This document shows, piece after piece, positions 1-9,159 of a stretch of 64,000 nt of DNA (the first letter of the stretch is position 1; each line of letters starts with the position of its first letter). Source of the stretch: Denitrobaculum tricleocarpae (GTDB lineage Bacteria; Pseudomonadota; Alphaproteobacteria; Kiloniellales; Kiloniellaceae); assembly GCF_007004665.1 (NCBI RefSeq), contig NZ_ML660053.1, positions 434,001 through 498,000 on the forward strand, given 5' to 3'. The notes beneath the pieces were generated by a model. That model was not told where the DNA came from and ran no database searches. It saw only the letters and a program-made list of their open reading frames with translations. The position numbers were made by a program, and so were the translations under genes.

Positions 1-834
1 AGCGAGCCGCTGCTTTCGGTCCGGGACCTCAGTGTTTCCTTCGACACCCGCAAGGGTGTGGTCGAGGCCGTGCGTGGGGTCAGTTTCGACCTGGGCCGGG
101 AAAAGCTCGGGATCGTCGGGGAGTCCGGATCCGGGAAGTCCCAGACCGGCCGCGCTTTGCTTCGCCTGACGCCGCCGCCCGGACGGGTCACGGCCAAGGC
201 CATGAGCTTTGACGGCACTGACCTGTTGAACGCGCCCGACCGGCAGCTGCGCGAGCTGCGGGGCGGACGGATCTCCATGGTCATGCAGGATCCGAAGTAC
301 TCCCTCAATCCGGTCATGACCGTCGGGCGGCAGATCCGCGAGGCGTATCGCGCACATGCCAGGGTCTCCAAATCTCTCGCCAAGACCAAGTCGCTGGAGA
401 TGCTGGAGGCGGTCCGGATCCGCGACCCGGAGCGCGTATACCGGGCCTATCCCCATGAGGTCTCGGGTGGAATGGGGCAGCGGATCATGATCGCCATGAT
501 GTTGATCACCGATCCCGATCTGCTGATCGCGGACGAGCCGACTTCGGCGCTCGATGTCACGGTGCAGCTTCAGGTGTTGGCGATCCTGGACGATCTGGTC
601 AGCCAGCGCGGCATGGGGTTGATCTTCATCAGTCATGACCTGAACCTGGTCGCTTCCTTCTGTGATCGTATTCTGGTGATGTACGGTGGACAGGTGATGG
701 AGGAGCTTGCGGCATCGGAGCTTCACAACGCACAGCATCCCTACACACGCGGCCTCTTGAATTGTCTGCCGCAGATCGACTCCCGTCATGAAGACCTGCC
801 GGTGCTCACCCGTGATCCGGACTGGCTCTTGTGA
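1..834 (+). CDS. Peptide-type ABC transporter ATPase, DppD/OppD-like (5' end cut by window)
   Basis: ATPase of a dipeptide/oligopeptide/nickel-type ABC importer; it hydrolyses ATP on the cytoplasmic face to drive uptake. The reading frame is open from base 1, so the true start lies outside the window; 277 residues are visible. Seen in order: Walker A GESGSGKS, Q-loop VMQDP, signature SGGMGQR, Walker B LLIADEPTSALD and the H-loop ISHD. The C-terminal tail with a QHPYTRGLL motif is typical of the OppD/DppD family. Its stop overlaps the start of the next ATPase (TGATG), so the two are co-translated. Permease and binding-protein genes would be expected upstream, outside the window. The substrate cannot be told from sequence. 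Confidence 0.93.
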   Translation, partial: SEPLLSVRDLSVSFDTRKGVVEAVRGVSFDLGREKLGIVGESGSGKSQTGRALLRLTPPPGRVTAKAMSFDGTDLLNAPDRQLRELRGGRISMVMQDPKYSLNPVMTVGRQIREAYRAHARVSKSLAKTKSLEMLEAVRIRDPERVYRAYPHEVSGGMGQRIMIAMMLITDPDLLIADEPTSALDVTVQLQVLAILDDLVSQRGMGLIFISHDLNLVASFCDRILVMYGGQVMEELAASELHNAQHPYTRGLLNCLPQIDSRHEDLPVLTRDPDWLL

Positions 835-1619
835 TGATGATCGATATTCAGGATCTCAGTGTTGTCTTCGGCAGTAGCGCGGATCGTGTCCATGCGGTGA
901 AAAACGTCAGCTGCCAAATTGCGGTGGGTGAATCCTTCGGCCTTGTGGGGGAGTCCGGATCGGGGAAGTCCACGGTGCTGCGCGCTCTTTGCGGTCTGGC
1001 CACCGGATGGGAGGGCGGAATAACGATCGATGGCGAGGCCTTGGAGCCCAGCGCGCGGCGTTCGAACGCCTTTTACAAAACCGTGCAGATGGTTTTCCAG
1101 GACCCCTATGGTTCGTTGCATCCGCGCCACACGGTCAATCGTATCTTGTCGGAACCGATTGCGATCCAGGGCCTCGACAAGCCCGGCTCCAGGGTCGATG
1201 AAGCCTTGGAGCAGGTCGGTCTGGGCCAGGGCTTTCGCTTCCGCTTTCCCCATCAGCTCTCCGGCGGACAGCGTCAGCGCGTCGCGATTGCCCGCGCGCT
1301 GATCCTGAAGCCGAAAATTTTGTTGCTGGACGAGCCGACCTCGGCGCTCGATGTATCGGTGCAGGCGGAGGTGCTGAACCTGCTGATGCGATTGCGCGAA
1401 GAGCTCTCGCTGACCTTTGTGCTGGTCAGTCATGACCTTGCCGTGGTTTCGCACATCTGTGACCGTATTGCGGTGATGCGCAACGGCGAGGTGGTCGAGG
1501 AGATTACGGCTGACGATCTTGCGCGGGGTCAACCCGCCGAGCGATATACCCGCCAGCTTCTCGTCGCGAGCAAGGGCTACGATAGAGCGGCCATCGATCA
1601 GTTTGAAGACTTCGGCTGA
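834..1619 (+). CDS. Peptide-type ABC transporter ATPase, DppF/OppF-like
   Basis: Second ATPase of the same importer, pairing with the upstream one as a heterodimer. ATG at 834 overlaps the upstream stop; GTG at 831 and ATG at 837 are alternatives. The 261 residues carry Walker A GESGSGKS, Q-loop VFQDPYGSL, signature LSGGQRQR, Walker B LLLDEPTSALD and VSHD. The C-terminus lacks the long Cys-rich extension seen in many OppF proteins and ends soon after a YTRQLL motif. It is the last gene of the operon; a hairpin-forming repeat lies about 50 bp downstream and could also act in termination. Confidence 0.93.
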   Translation: MMIDIQDLSVVFGSSADRVHAVKNVSCQIAVGESFGLVGESGSGKSTVLRALCGLATGWEGGITIDGEALEPSARRSNAFYKTVQMVFQDPYGSLHPRHTVNRILSEPIAIQGLDKPGSRVDEALEQVGLGQGFRFRFPHQLSGGQRQRVAIARALILKPKILLLDEPTSALDVSVQAEVLNLLMRLREELSLTFVLVSHDLAVVSHICDRIAVMRNGEVVEEITADDLARGQPAERYTRQLLVASKGYDRAAIDQFEDFG

Positions 1620-1649
1620 ACCGCGAAACCCTCCCTCGCTGACTTGATC

Positions 1650-1710
1650 GCATCCTTAGATCGGATCAGGTTTAGATGGAACCGCATTGTGGTTCCATCA
1701 AAACATGAGC
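1650..1710. repeat. Palindromic intergenic element, partial copy A
   Basis: An imperfect palindrome: TTTAGATGGAACC and GGTTCCATCAAAA flank a short loop (about 1671-1702), with outer segments GGATCA and TGAGCCGG. The skeleton (TAGA-CGGATCA ... TGA-CCGG) matches the first hairpin of the copy at 28.8 kb, and the segment GGTTTAGATGGAA matches the reverse complement of the second hairpin of the copy at 43.6 kb. This copy has only one of the two hairpins. It sits just after the ABC operon, where it may also work as a terminator-like structure. Confidence 0.55.
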
Positions 1711-1891
1711 CGGTCGAGGAGAGGGGCGCCGAATTGCGCTGCCTCTTCAATCCCTGTACTTCGGTATATGTGGTCCGGCCAAAACCGGTGTAACGCTTGG
1801 GCTGCTACAGAATACTGGCGTGGGCGCGCTGGCCGGGTTGCATCCCCACTCACATTGACAGAGAGTCATGTGCTGAAACGAGGTTCGCATT

Positions 1892-2515
1892 ATGACACGC
1901 ATCCGGCTCCACGGGGCATCCTACAGCGTCTACACACGTATCGCCCGTCTGATTCTGGCAGAGTGTGCGCTTTCCTATGATTTCATCGAACTGGATATTT
2001 TTGACAAGGAAAACCTGCCGGCGGGCTATCTCGAGCTGCATCCTTTCAGCAAGATACCGGTATTGGAACAGGGCGATGTGCGACTGTTCGAAACCGATGC
2101 CATTGCACAGTATCTGGTCGCGCTAGCCAAGCAAGAGAGGTTTCTCCCGGCCGATCCTCTCACCCGTGCACGCTGTCTTCAACTCATGCGCATCCTGGAT
2201 AACTACGCTTATCCAAAGCTTGTGTGGGGGATCTGGGTTGAAGATCAGGAACGAGGGCCCCTGTCGGCTGAGGCGATAGCAGAAGCCCGGAACGTTTTGC
2301 GTGTGCTGGAGAGCTTTGATGCGGGGGCTTACCTTTCAGGTCACGATCTGACCCTCGCGGATATCTGGGCTTTGCCCATGATTACCTACCTGCAAATGAC
2401 GCCTCGCGGATCCGTCATGCTGTCAGAATGTTCGAAACTCTCCCGGTGGTTCGGCACAATGGGTCAACGGGCCTCGGTTCAGGCAACGCGTTTCCCGGCG
2501 GAGCACGATACTTAG
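1892..2515 (+). CDS. Glutathione S-transferase family protein
   Basis: Cytosolic GST-fold protein, 207 residues, the usual family length. The N-terminal thioredoxin-like domain (about 1-80) has a GASYSVYTRIARL start that could hold the catalytic Ser/Tyr, the cis-Pro motif KIPVLEQ and the glutathione-binding ETDAIAQYL segment. The all-helical C-terminal domain carries the folding motif LTLADIWALP. Start at ATG 1892, with GAGG about nine bases upstream. It stands alone between an ABC operon and a convergent flavoprotein gene, so context gives no substrate. Detoxification or reductive conjugation is the family role; the specific reaction is unknown. Confidence 0.88.
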   Translation: MTRIRLHGASYSVYTRIARLILAECALSYDFIELDIFDKENLPAGYLELHPFSKIPVLEQGDVRLFETDAIAQYLVALAKQERFLPADPLTRARCLQLMRILDNYAYPKLVWGIWVEDQERGPLSAEAIAEARNVLRVLESFDAGAYLSGHDLTLADIWALPMITYLQMTPRGSVMLSECSKLSRWFGTMGQRASVQATRFPAEHDT

Positions 2516-2532
2516 CTTTTTGGTGTATCGGG

Positions 2533-3150
2533 CTAGTACATCCGGATCCGCTGAGACTCTTCGATCAACTGATCGGCTTCATTCTGGCTCACGCCGTCCA
2601 CCTGATCGGACAGAATTTTACCCAGCGACGGGAAGCTCTTGCGTTTGATCTGGCTGCCCGGCGCCCAGAGTTTGGAGCGGATGAGGGCTTTAGCACATTG
2701 CAGGAAGACCTGATCGACGGTGATCAGGAGAGCGCTGCGGGGCGGCTTCCGGTTGACGCTCATCGGTTCCAGCAATTTTGGGTCGGTCGTCAGCAGGGCG
2801 GTTCCGTTTAGCCGAAGCGTTTCGTTCATGCCCGGGACGAAGAAAAGCAGCCCGATGTTGGGGTTTTCGACCAGGTTTTTTAGGCTGTCGAGCCGGTTAT
2901 TGCCGGCGCGGTCAGGGATCAGCAGGTGTTTGTCATCGAGAATCTGCACGAAACCAGGCGCGTCGCCTCGTGGTGAGGCGTCTGCCGCACCGTCTGCCGC
3001 CGCGGTGGCGATGACCACGAAGGGCGAGAGTTCAATGAAGCGTCGGCAATGCGCATCAAGCGAGGTCATTTCTTTATCCACCGCCAAATCGCCGGGCGGG
3101 CCGTATTGGGATTGCAGTTCCGCGACACTCCTGATGATCTCTTCGCTCAT
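2533..3150 (-). CDS. FMN-dependent PPOX-type flavoprotein (MSMEG_1061-like)
   Basis: A 205-residue member of the pyridoxamine-5'-phosphate-oxidase-like split-barrel family. Family features visible are the SPFVVIATAAADGAADASPRGD segment (strand plus Ser-Pro-Arg-Gly-Asp FMN-contact loop), the DDKHLLIPDRAGNNRLDSL phosphate-binding region and the later LRLNG strand. Such proteins bind FMN or sometimes F420/haem and mostly have unknown substrates; it is not PdxH itself. It is convergent with the GST gene, 17 bp between stops, and divergent from cysE, so it is probably monocistronic. Confidence 0.85.
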   Translation of the reverse strand: MSEEIIRSVAELQSQYGPPGDLAVDKEMTSLDAHCRRFIELSPFVVIATAAADGAADASPRGDAPGFVQILDDKHLLIPDRAGNNRLDSLKNLVENPNIGLLFFVPGMNETLRLNGTALLTTDPKLLEPMSVNRKPPRSALLITVDQVFLQCAKALIRSKLWAPGSQIKRKSFPSLGKILSDQVDGVSQNEADQLIEESQRIRMY

Positions 3151-3427
3151 AATTCTCTCTCAACGGCTGATTTTAACGCCTGGCCGATCAACGCTGCCTG
3201 ACGACTGCAGGACGTGTAACCCTATTCAACAGCGTTTTTTGTTGGATTTGCATGCTGAAGTTCTTACGTTACCACAAGATCACCGTCTGACGCGGACGAG
3301 ACTGTTTGGTCCCGTCGAAAGTCGTGAGGCATGGGCCTAAAGAACTAATATATTGATTTTGAATAATGTTTCGGATTCTGCTAGGGTCCGGATCAAGGTT
3401 GAGCAGCACGCGAGAGAGGAACCATCG

Positions 3428-4231
3428 ATGTCACGTACGGCTGAGAGGTTTGCGACCTGCGATCCCGTCTGGGCGCATATCCGTCAGGAAGCAATCGAGA
3501 TGGTTGCCAAGGAGCCCGCTCTTGCCGGCTACCTTCATTCCACGCTGCTGAACCATGAGCGTCTGGAACAGGCCCTGAGTTTCCATCTGGCTCAAAAACT
3601 TGGCAGCACCGAAATGCCGTCAATGTTGCTGCGGCAGGTCTTCGACGAAGCTTTTGCTGCAGATTCCGACATAGGCGCGGCGATTCGGGCGGATATCATG
3701 GCGGTTCTCGACCGGGATCCTGCCTGCACCAGCCACCTGGAGCCTCTGCTGTACTTCAAGGGCTTCCATGCCCTGCAGTGCTACCGCCTCGGCCACTGGC
3801 TCTGGAACAACGACCGGCATGCCATGGCACTGTTCCTGCAAAACCGCATCTCTGAGGTCTTCGGCTTGGATATTCACCCGGCCGCCAAGATCGGGCGGGG
3901 CATCATGATCGATCACGGGACCGGCGTTGTGATCGGCGAGACCACCGTCATCGAGGATGACGTATCCCTGCTCCAGAACGTGACCCTGGGCGGCACCGGC
4001 AAAGACAGCGGCGATCGTCACCCCAAGGTGCGCCGCGGCGCCCTCATCTGTGCCGGTGCCAAGATTCTCGGCAACATCGAAATCGGCGAGTGTGCGAAAG
4101 TGGGTGCGGCCTCTGTGGTCCTGATCAACGTCCCGCCGCGCTGCACCGTCGTTGGCGTACCGGGCAAGATCGTGGGTACCTGCTGCGACCAGCCCGCCCG
4201 GCAGATGGACCAGAGCCTGCCCGAGGTCTGA
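3428..4231 (+). CDS. cysE: Serine O-acetyltransferase
   Basis: Makes O-acetylserine from serine and acetyl-CoA, the first committed step of cysteine synthesis. The start is placed at ATG 3428, preceded by GAGAGGA; the frame is open to 3353, but that extension has no SATase features. The 267 residues comprise the N-terminal helical SATase domain (about 8-145) and the left-handed hexapeptide-repeat domain with DIHPAAKIGRG, the active-site segment IDHGTGVVIGET and NVTLGGTGK. The C-terminus ends in Val rather than the Ile usual for docking into cysteine synthase, so complex formation may be weaker; that last point is inference. The 277-bp leader is AT-rich near 3340-3375 and probably holds the promoter. 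Confidence 0.95.
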   Translation: MSRTAERFATCDPVWAHIRQEAIEMVAKEPALAGYLHSTLLNHERLEQALSFHLAQKLGSTEMPSMLLRQVFDEAFAADSDIGAAIRADIMAVLDRDPACTSHLEPLLYFKGFHALQCYRLGHWLWNNDRHAMALFLQNRISEVFGLDIHPAAKIGRGIMIDHGTGVVIGETTVIEDDVSLLQNVTLGGTGKDSGDRHPKVRRGALICAGAKILGNIEIGECAKVGAASVVLINVPPRCTVVGVPGKIVGTCCDQPARQMDQSLPEV

Positions 4232-4325
4232 CGAAATCCCCAATTTCAGTATGGCCGGATAAAGAAGCGGATTGCGGGCTGCGAATTTGGTGGATCGCAA
4301 ATGGGCGGATTGTACTGGAATTGAC

Positions 4326-4357
4326 TGGGGCCGCCGTTTGTTTCAACGACAGCCCCA
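4326..4357 (-). terminator. Possible terminator hairpin of the chemoreceptor gene
   Basis: TGGGGC and GCCCCA flank a region whose inner arms also pair on the minus strand when G-U pairs are allowed, giving a stem of about 13 bp with a short loop. It lies 40 bp beyond the chemoreceptor stop. No T-run follows, so a classic intrinsic terminator is not proven. Confidence 0.35.
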
Positions 4358-4396
4358 ATCGAGAAAAACCTGCTCCAGGCAATAGCTGCTTGCGGT

Positions 4397-6088
4397 TTAC
4401 GCCGCTCTGAGGTTCTCCAGGAAACGGTCGAGCTCGCTGGCCAGAGTCTTCGACTGTTGGCTCAGTTCCCCAACTGTCGATTTCACCTCATCCGCCGAAT
4501 GGCTTGACGCTGTCGCAGCTTCGTTGACCGAGCCGATGGTGGTCGAGATGTGACTGCTGCTACTCGCAATGTCCTGGGTATTGCGAGCGATATCGGAGGT
4601 CACTGCATTCTGCTCTTCCACGGCGCCTGAGATCGCGGTGATTTGCTCGTTAATGCGCTCGATCGCGCCGACAACGGATCCGATCTCTGTCGCGGTTTCA
4701 TCGGAGACCACTTGTACGTCCTTGATCTGCTGCGCGATTTCCTCGGTTGCCTTGCCGGTCTGGCTGGCCAGGGACTTGACCTCCGACGCAACAACGGCAA
4801 AGCCTTTGCCCATTTCACCGGCTCGTGCGGCCTCGATGGTTGCGTTGAGGGCGAGCAGATTGGTCTGTTCCGCGATGTCGTTGATGAGGCTTACGACATC
4901 GCCGATCCGCTGCGCCGTCTCTGCCAGTCCGACGACGGTCTCGCTGGTTTTTTGCGCCTGCTTGGTCGCGCTGCTTGCGGCTTCCGTCACGCCGCTGACC
5001 TGGCGGCTGACTTCCTGGATCGAGGCGGCAAGCTGATCTGTTGCGGCGGCCATGGTCTGCACATTTGTGTTGGCTTGCTCGGACGCCGCGGCAACGGTGT
5101 TCGCCTGCTCCGCCGTATGATCGGCGCTGGTGCTCATTGCGGCAGCGGTTCCCTGCATTTTATCAACGGCGTGTCCCACCTGATCGACCACGGATTTGAC
5201 GATGCTCTCAAGATCGTTTGCCATGCCCAGCGTCGCCTCACGCTTTTCTTCATGCGCGCGGCGATCCCGTTCTTCCTGGCGCTGCTGAAGGTTTTTCATC
5301 TCTATGGCGTTGTCCTTAAAGACCTGAATGGTCCGGGCCATGACACCGATCTCGTCCTTCCAGTCCTGGCCGTGAACCATGACGTCGCTGTCCCCCTCGG
5401 CAAGGCTCTGCATGGATGAAGAGAGAAGGTCGAGTGGTTTTAAGAGGCGTGCCTGCATGAACCAGAGCAATCCAGCGATCGACAGCAGCATGGCTACGGC
5501 CAGGATTACGCCTGACAGCGTGAGGATGTTGATGAGATCTGCAGCAGATGCGTCTACGGCATTGGCGCTTTGCTCACGTGCGGTCATCAGTTCCTGGTCC
5601 AGAACCGCGAGAGCTTCGAGAGCCGGGCTGTCGCTTATCTTGACTGCCTGATCGATCTCTTGCGCCGTTGCGCCTTGCTCAGCCATGCCCTGGGCGACGG
5701 AGACTGCTGAACGATATTGCGCGAAGACATCCGCGATCGTCTGAAGCGCCTGTTCTTCAGCGCTGTTAGCCCCCAGTGCCTTATAAGCTGTGATGGAACT
5801 TGCCAGGTCGTCGAGCCGGGCGTTGATCTTTTCGATCCGCGGAGCATCCTTGCGCAAGACATAGTTTTTGAACTGGTGAATGACGCCGCCATAGCCGATA
5901 GCGTCCCGCAGGTTTGCGAGAACGGCGGTTTTCGACGCGGGTCCCTCGTCGAATTTGTGCCAGGTTGCATTGAGGTGGTTGCCGTCGCCGATCGCTTTAA
6001 TGCTGCCGGCAATACTGATCGCTGACACCAAAAGCAGCACCATCACGAGACCGATGCCGAGCTGCTTTATCTTGATATTTTTGAGCAC
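4397..6088 (-). CDS. Methyl-accepting chemotaxis protein
   Basis: Inner-membrane chemoreceptor, 563 residues, that signals to CheA/CheW. TM1 at about 10-31, a periplasmic helical sensing region (32-185) with no motif I can name, TM2 at about 187-210, a HAMP domain ([19 protein letters not shown] onward), then a long coiled-coil signalling domain. The conserved hairpin tip [19 protein letters not shown] is complete and is followed by [11 protein letters not shown] (about 408-442). No C-terminal CheR-docking pentapeptide is present (ends ENLRAA). Probably monocistronic; the 800-bp AT-rich upstream stretch would hold its promoter. The ligand is unknown. Confidence 0.95.
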   Translation of the reverse strand: MLKNIKIKQLGIGLVMVLLLVSAISIAGSIKAIGDGNHLNATWHKFDEGPASKTAVLANLRDAIGYGGVIHQFKNYVLRKDAPRIEKINARLDDLASSITAYKALGANSAEEQALQTIADVFAQYRSAVSVAQGMAEQGATAQEIDQAVKISDSPALEALAVLDQELMTAREQSANAVDASAADLINILTLSGVILAVAMLLSIAGLLWFMQARLLKPLDLLSSSMQSLAEGDSDVMVHGQDWKDEIGVMARTIQVFKDNAIEMKNLQQRQEERDRRAHEEKREATLGMANDLESIVKSVVDQVGHAVDKMQGTAAAMSTSADHTAEQANTVAAASEQANTNVQTMAAATDQLAASIQEVSRQVSGVTEAASSATKQAQKTSETVVGLAETAQRIGDVVSLINDIAEQTNLLALNATIEAARAGEMGKGFAVVASEVKSLASQTGKATEEIAQQIKDVQVVSDETATEIGSVVGAIERINEQITAISGAVEEQNAVTSDIARNTQDIASSSSHISTTIGSVNEAATASSHSADEVKSTVGELSQQSKTLASELDRFLENLRAA

Positions 6089-6889
6089 CTTAGGAGACTC
6101 CAGGATTGTTACACGGAAAACCAGATCGTTTAGAGCGCGTTGGGCGCTTCATTCTCTGATCGGCCAGGACGGGGCACGCTTTCAATGACAGGGGGGCCGC
6201 GTTCGGTTTGAACCCAAGCCCAAATCACTGCTCTCTTCGCCTGCTCCTGCAGGTATCCGGGAGGTCGATCTTCATAGTCCAGCATGAAGCCAGCGCTTGG
6301 CCGATTTCAGTGTATTGGAGTGTCGTATTTAGGGTTTAATATTGAGTAAATACACGAAATAGTAGTGATATTATTATAAAATAGAAAAAAGTGGGCAGAA
6401 AATACAATATAAATTGAATTTCGTGTCTTTTTCTATTTTCCCATAGTATCCATAGCGGACCGTCGTAACCCAACGCCGCTGGTCCCGCAAAACTACATTT
6501 GCGGGTAGCTATCCCCGGAGAATGCGCGAAGGCGGGACAGATTGAATTGACTTGAATCAAGCCAGGCAAAATTTCCTTGGCGGCTTTGCGGGTGATTCTG
6601 GTGTTTCGACCGCAATCATCTGAAATATAACGAATTTTATGGTCTCTCCTGACAAAATATTTTTTAGATGTGCTGTCTTTTTGGACCGAAAAAACTCCAT
6701 CGAACAACCCAAAATAACTTCGCTCTGAATAGCTGTTTCACTCAAATGAAAAAATGAGAAAAAAACAATCTTGGAGAGTCGAGCCGGATGGAGCGCATGA
6801 GGAGAGTCAGCGTCACGAACCACTGACTCTCTACATAAGTATTGAAAATCTTCATGTACCTGCCGAAACGCGACAGTAGTCCATTCGCA
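6089..6889. other. AT-rich intergenic stretch without a convincing gene
   Basis: Between two minus-strand genes. Two AT-rich islands (about 6318-6420 and 6590-6770) flank a GC-rich core (6450-6540) that can form hairpins. Minus-strand open frames at 6336-6707 and 6557-6823 overlap each other in different frames, have unusual codon content and resemble no family I know, so they are not called. The low GC compared with the neighbours suggests either a regulatory region for the chemoreceptor or a remnant of transferred DNA. Confidence 0.6.
6455..6540. other. Structured core in AT-rich spacer (possible RNA element)
   Basis: CCCGCAAA (6484-6491) and TTTGCGGG (6498-6505) form a perfect 8-bp hairpin with a six-base loop. 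Next to it GCGG (6455-6458) can pair with CCGC (6476-6479), and GGGAC/GTCCC-like segments recur up to 6540. The element sits in low-GC DNA about 370 bp upstream of the chemoreceptor start. I compared it by eye with the GEMM-I c-di-GMP riboswitch and it lacks the conserved GGACGCAAAGC core. Direction and function are unknown. Confidence 0.3.
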
Positions 6890-8005
6890 TCACGACCCGG
6901 ACGCACTCGGCCGTCGGTGTGGTGCCAGCTTCTCCCAATCAAAGGTTACCCCAGTCCCGGGGCAGTCCGGGGCGACCGCCAGACAGTTATCAACGACGAG
7001 GGGGCGGGTCGTATATTGATCGATCGGGAAACTATGGACTTCCAGCCAACCGGCATGGTCTTGCCCCGCCAGCAGGCTGACGTGGAGTTCCTGCATGCCG
7101 TGGCTGCAGACCGGTATTCCATGCTTCTTCGCCAATTCCGCCACGCGAAGCCAGCCGGTGATTCCGCCACAGTTTGAAGCGTCGGGCTGGATGAAGGAGA
7201 GCTTGGACTGGGCGAAGGCAAACTCGAACTCATAAAGCGTGTGCAGGTTTTCGCCCATGGCAAGGGGCATGCCCGTGGCGTCCGCGATCCGGGCATAGCC
7301 CTGGTAGTTGTCCGGGACAATAGGCTCTTCAAACCAGAAGATATCATGAGCCTGGAAGGCTTTTGCGGCCGTGATGGCCTGTTCGACGCTCATGGAGTAG
7401 TTGGCATCAACCATAAAGGTGACATCCGGGCCGATCAGGGCGCGCACCGCCGCCACACGCTCGAGATCTTCGGCGAGTTCCGCCCGGCCGACCTTGATTT
7501 TTACCGCGTTGAAGCCGCGCTCGAGATAGCCTTGGACGGAGGCGAGCAGCTTGTCCTTGCTGAAGCCCAGATCAATCCCGCCGCAATAGGCCTTGGCGGT
7601 CGTGGCGGCACCGCCGGCCATGACCGATAGCGGCAGACCTTTCGTTTTGCCACACAAATCCCACAGTGCGATGTCGATGGTTGAAATTGCGAAGGAGGCA
7701 ATGCCCCCGCGACCGACGTAATGGATGTAGGTCTCCATATGGTCGTGGATTTCCTCAATCGCGCTTGCATCCCGGCCGATGACCTGCGGTCCCAGGTCAT
7801 GCTCGATCATTGCCAGGATCGCGTGCCCTCCCCGGCCTCCCGTATAACTGTATCCAATGCCCTCGAGGCCATTCGAGAGCGTCACGGTGACCGTTATCAA
7901 CTCAAAGTGGCTGTGCTCGCCGTGTTTGGCATCCGAGAGAACTTCGGCCAGAGGAACGGCGAATAGCTTTGCTTTGACCGCTGTGATTGCCGTTTCTTTC
8001 GCCAT
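6890..8005 (-). CDS. Enolase-superfamily enzyme, mandelate racemase/muconate lactonizing type
   Basis: Metal-dependent enzyme that abstracts the alpha-proton of a carboxylate substrate (dehydratase, racemase or cycloisomerase). The 371 residues have the N-terminal capping domain (about 1-125) and a beta-barrel domain with the KxK motif VKIKVG (Lys169, Lys171), metal ligands Asp200 (MVDAN), Glu226 (WFEEP) and Glu252 (MGEN), and His302 (CSHGMQ) as opposing base. The KxK plus His arrangement places it in the mandelate-racemase-like group. No transporter or regulator adjoins it, so the substrate is open; acid-sugar dehydration is one possibility. The upstream region is AT-rich and contains a short palindrome, TTGTCTACAA (8110-8119). 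Confidence 0.9.
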   Translation of the reverse strand: MAKETAITAVKAKLFAVPLAEVLSDAKHGEHSHFELITVTVTLSNGLEGIGYSYTGGRGGHAILAMIEHDLGPQVIGRDASAIEEIHDHMETYIHYVGRGGIASFAISTIDIALWDLCGKTKGLPLSVMAGGAATTAKAYCGGIDLGFSKDKLLASVQGYLERGFNAVKIKVGRAELAEDLERVAAVRALIGPDVTFMVDANYSMSVEQAITAAKAFQAHDIFWFEEPIVPDNYQGYARIADATGMPLAMGENLHTLYEFEFAFAQSKLSFIQPDASNCGGITGWLRVAELAKKHGIPVCSHGMQELHVSLLAGQDHAGWLEVHSFPIDQYTTRPLVVDNCLAVAPDCPGTGVTFDWEKLAPHRRPSASGS

Positions 8006-8452
8006 TTAATTGTTTTCCTGCTTGATGTGACGCTGTCATCGTCCTGATTCGAAGTCTTCTGCGACTTTCGCGAAGTATATTCTGCTCATTTTCGATTATA
8101 TGCAAAATTTTGTCTACAATTTGACGAATGTTTTCTCACATAAAAACATCAATTTAAATATATTGACGAAAAATACAATAAATAGAAAATAAAGAGGTCG
8201 GGTAACTAAAATTGTATTCAAACCTGGAGCCGGTTATTAGCTCTACGCGTTTGAATAGTAACGCCTTCTTAAGGGCTCAGTTCTAATATCGTAAGGGAAC
8301 CCGACTGTGACGAACCAAACCAGTAGGTTGTGGGGCATTGCATCGGCGAATTTCGGCGGAATCAGGAGTGTCGGCTCTGCGGCTCGAACGCACGGAACCG
8401 GGACATGCCAGCGGATCTACGAGGGTCCGCGCGGAAAAGGAGCGTGATATCA
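8006..8452. promoter_or_regulatory. Divergent intergenic region with AT-rich core
   Basis: Separates the minus-strand enolase-superfamily gene from the plus-strand ParA gene. About 8095-8235 is markedly AT-rich and contains TTGTCTACAA (8110-8119), a near-perfect palindrome of the general type bound by GntR-family regulators, plus several A/T tracts. The 8330-8452 part is GC-rich and open in the ParA frame but has no ParA features, so I treat it as leader. I infer promoters for both genes here. Confidence 0.5.
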
Positions 8453-9145
8453 ATGCGGGTGTTGGCAATTTCCTCCCAGAAGGGCGGGTCCGGCAAGACG
8501 ACCTTGTCGGGTCACCTTGCTGTGCAGGCTGAAAGGAGTGGCGCCGGTCCAGTGGCACTGGTCGACACGGATCCTCAGGGCAGCTTGGCCGATTGGTGGA
8601 ACGAGCGCCAGTCCGAGACGCCGGTTTTCGTGAGCACCTATGTCTCACGGCTGGCGCAAGATGTTGAGCGGATGCGTGACGCGGGGATCAAGCTGCTGGT
8701 GATCGACACGCCGCCGGCGATTACGGAGACGATCGCGGATGTGGTCAATGTTTCCGATCTCATCCTCATCCCGACCCGGCCCAGCCCGCACGATCTGCGC
8801 GCGGCCGGCGCCACGGTCGAATTGGTCGAAAATCTCGGCAAACCCCTGGTCTTCGCGATCAATGGCGCAACCCCACGGGCGCGTCTGACCACCGAGGCCG
8901 CGTTTGCATTGTCGCAGCATGGCACGGTTGCGCCGTCTATCATTCATCACCGGACGGATTTTGCCGCGTCGATGATCGATGGGCGCACGGTCATGGAGAT
9001 TCCAAAGGCGACCCGTTCGGCGAACGAGATCATCAAACTTTGGGAATATATCGACGGACGCATGGGGTCGGGGCAGCGTAAAACGATTATGCCGTCGAGC
9101 TCTGCCGCGCAGGGGCAGAAACAAGCCTTCAACGTCGGTGTGTAA
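8453..9145 (+). CDS. Orphan ParA-family ATPase
   Basis: A 230-residue ParA/MinD-type P-loop ATPase. Start at ATG 8453 (MRVLAISSQKGG), preceded by AAAAGGAG; this places the deviant Walker A motif KGGSGKTT right at the N-terminus, as normal for small ParAs. Walker A' is VDTDPQGS and Walker B-like VIDTPP. No N-terminal HTH, no ParB gene and no parS cluster nearby, so it belongs to the orphan ParA group that positions or segregates cellular cargo on the nucleoid. It is followed after 14 bp by an RHH-like protein gene and then by a PAS_5-like protein gene, probably one operon. It is not chromosomal ParA, which would sit with parB near gidAB. Confidence 0.88.
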   Translation: MRVLAISSQKGGSGKTTLSGHLAVQAERSGAGPVALVDTDPQGSLADWWNERQSETPVFVSTYVSRLAQDVERMRDAGIKLLVIDTPPAITETIADVVNVSDLILIPTRPSPHDLRAAGATVELVENLGKPLVFAINGATPRARLTTEAAFALSQHGTVAPSIIHHRTDFAASMIDGRTVMEIPKATRSANEIIKLWEYIDGRMGSGQRKTIMPSSSAAQGQKQAFNVGV

Positions 9146-9159
9146 CAAAGGTACTGGTT

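Noticed and set aside
6455-6540. c-di-GMP (GEMM-I) riboswitch near a chemoreceptor gene
   Set aside because: Lacks the conserved GGACGCAAAGC core and tetraloop-receptor layout on either strand.
6336-6823. Two overlapping minus-strand frames (123 and 88 codons)
   Set aside because: Different frames over the same AT-rich DNA, no family features, no good ribosome site, unusual composition.
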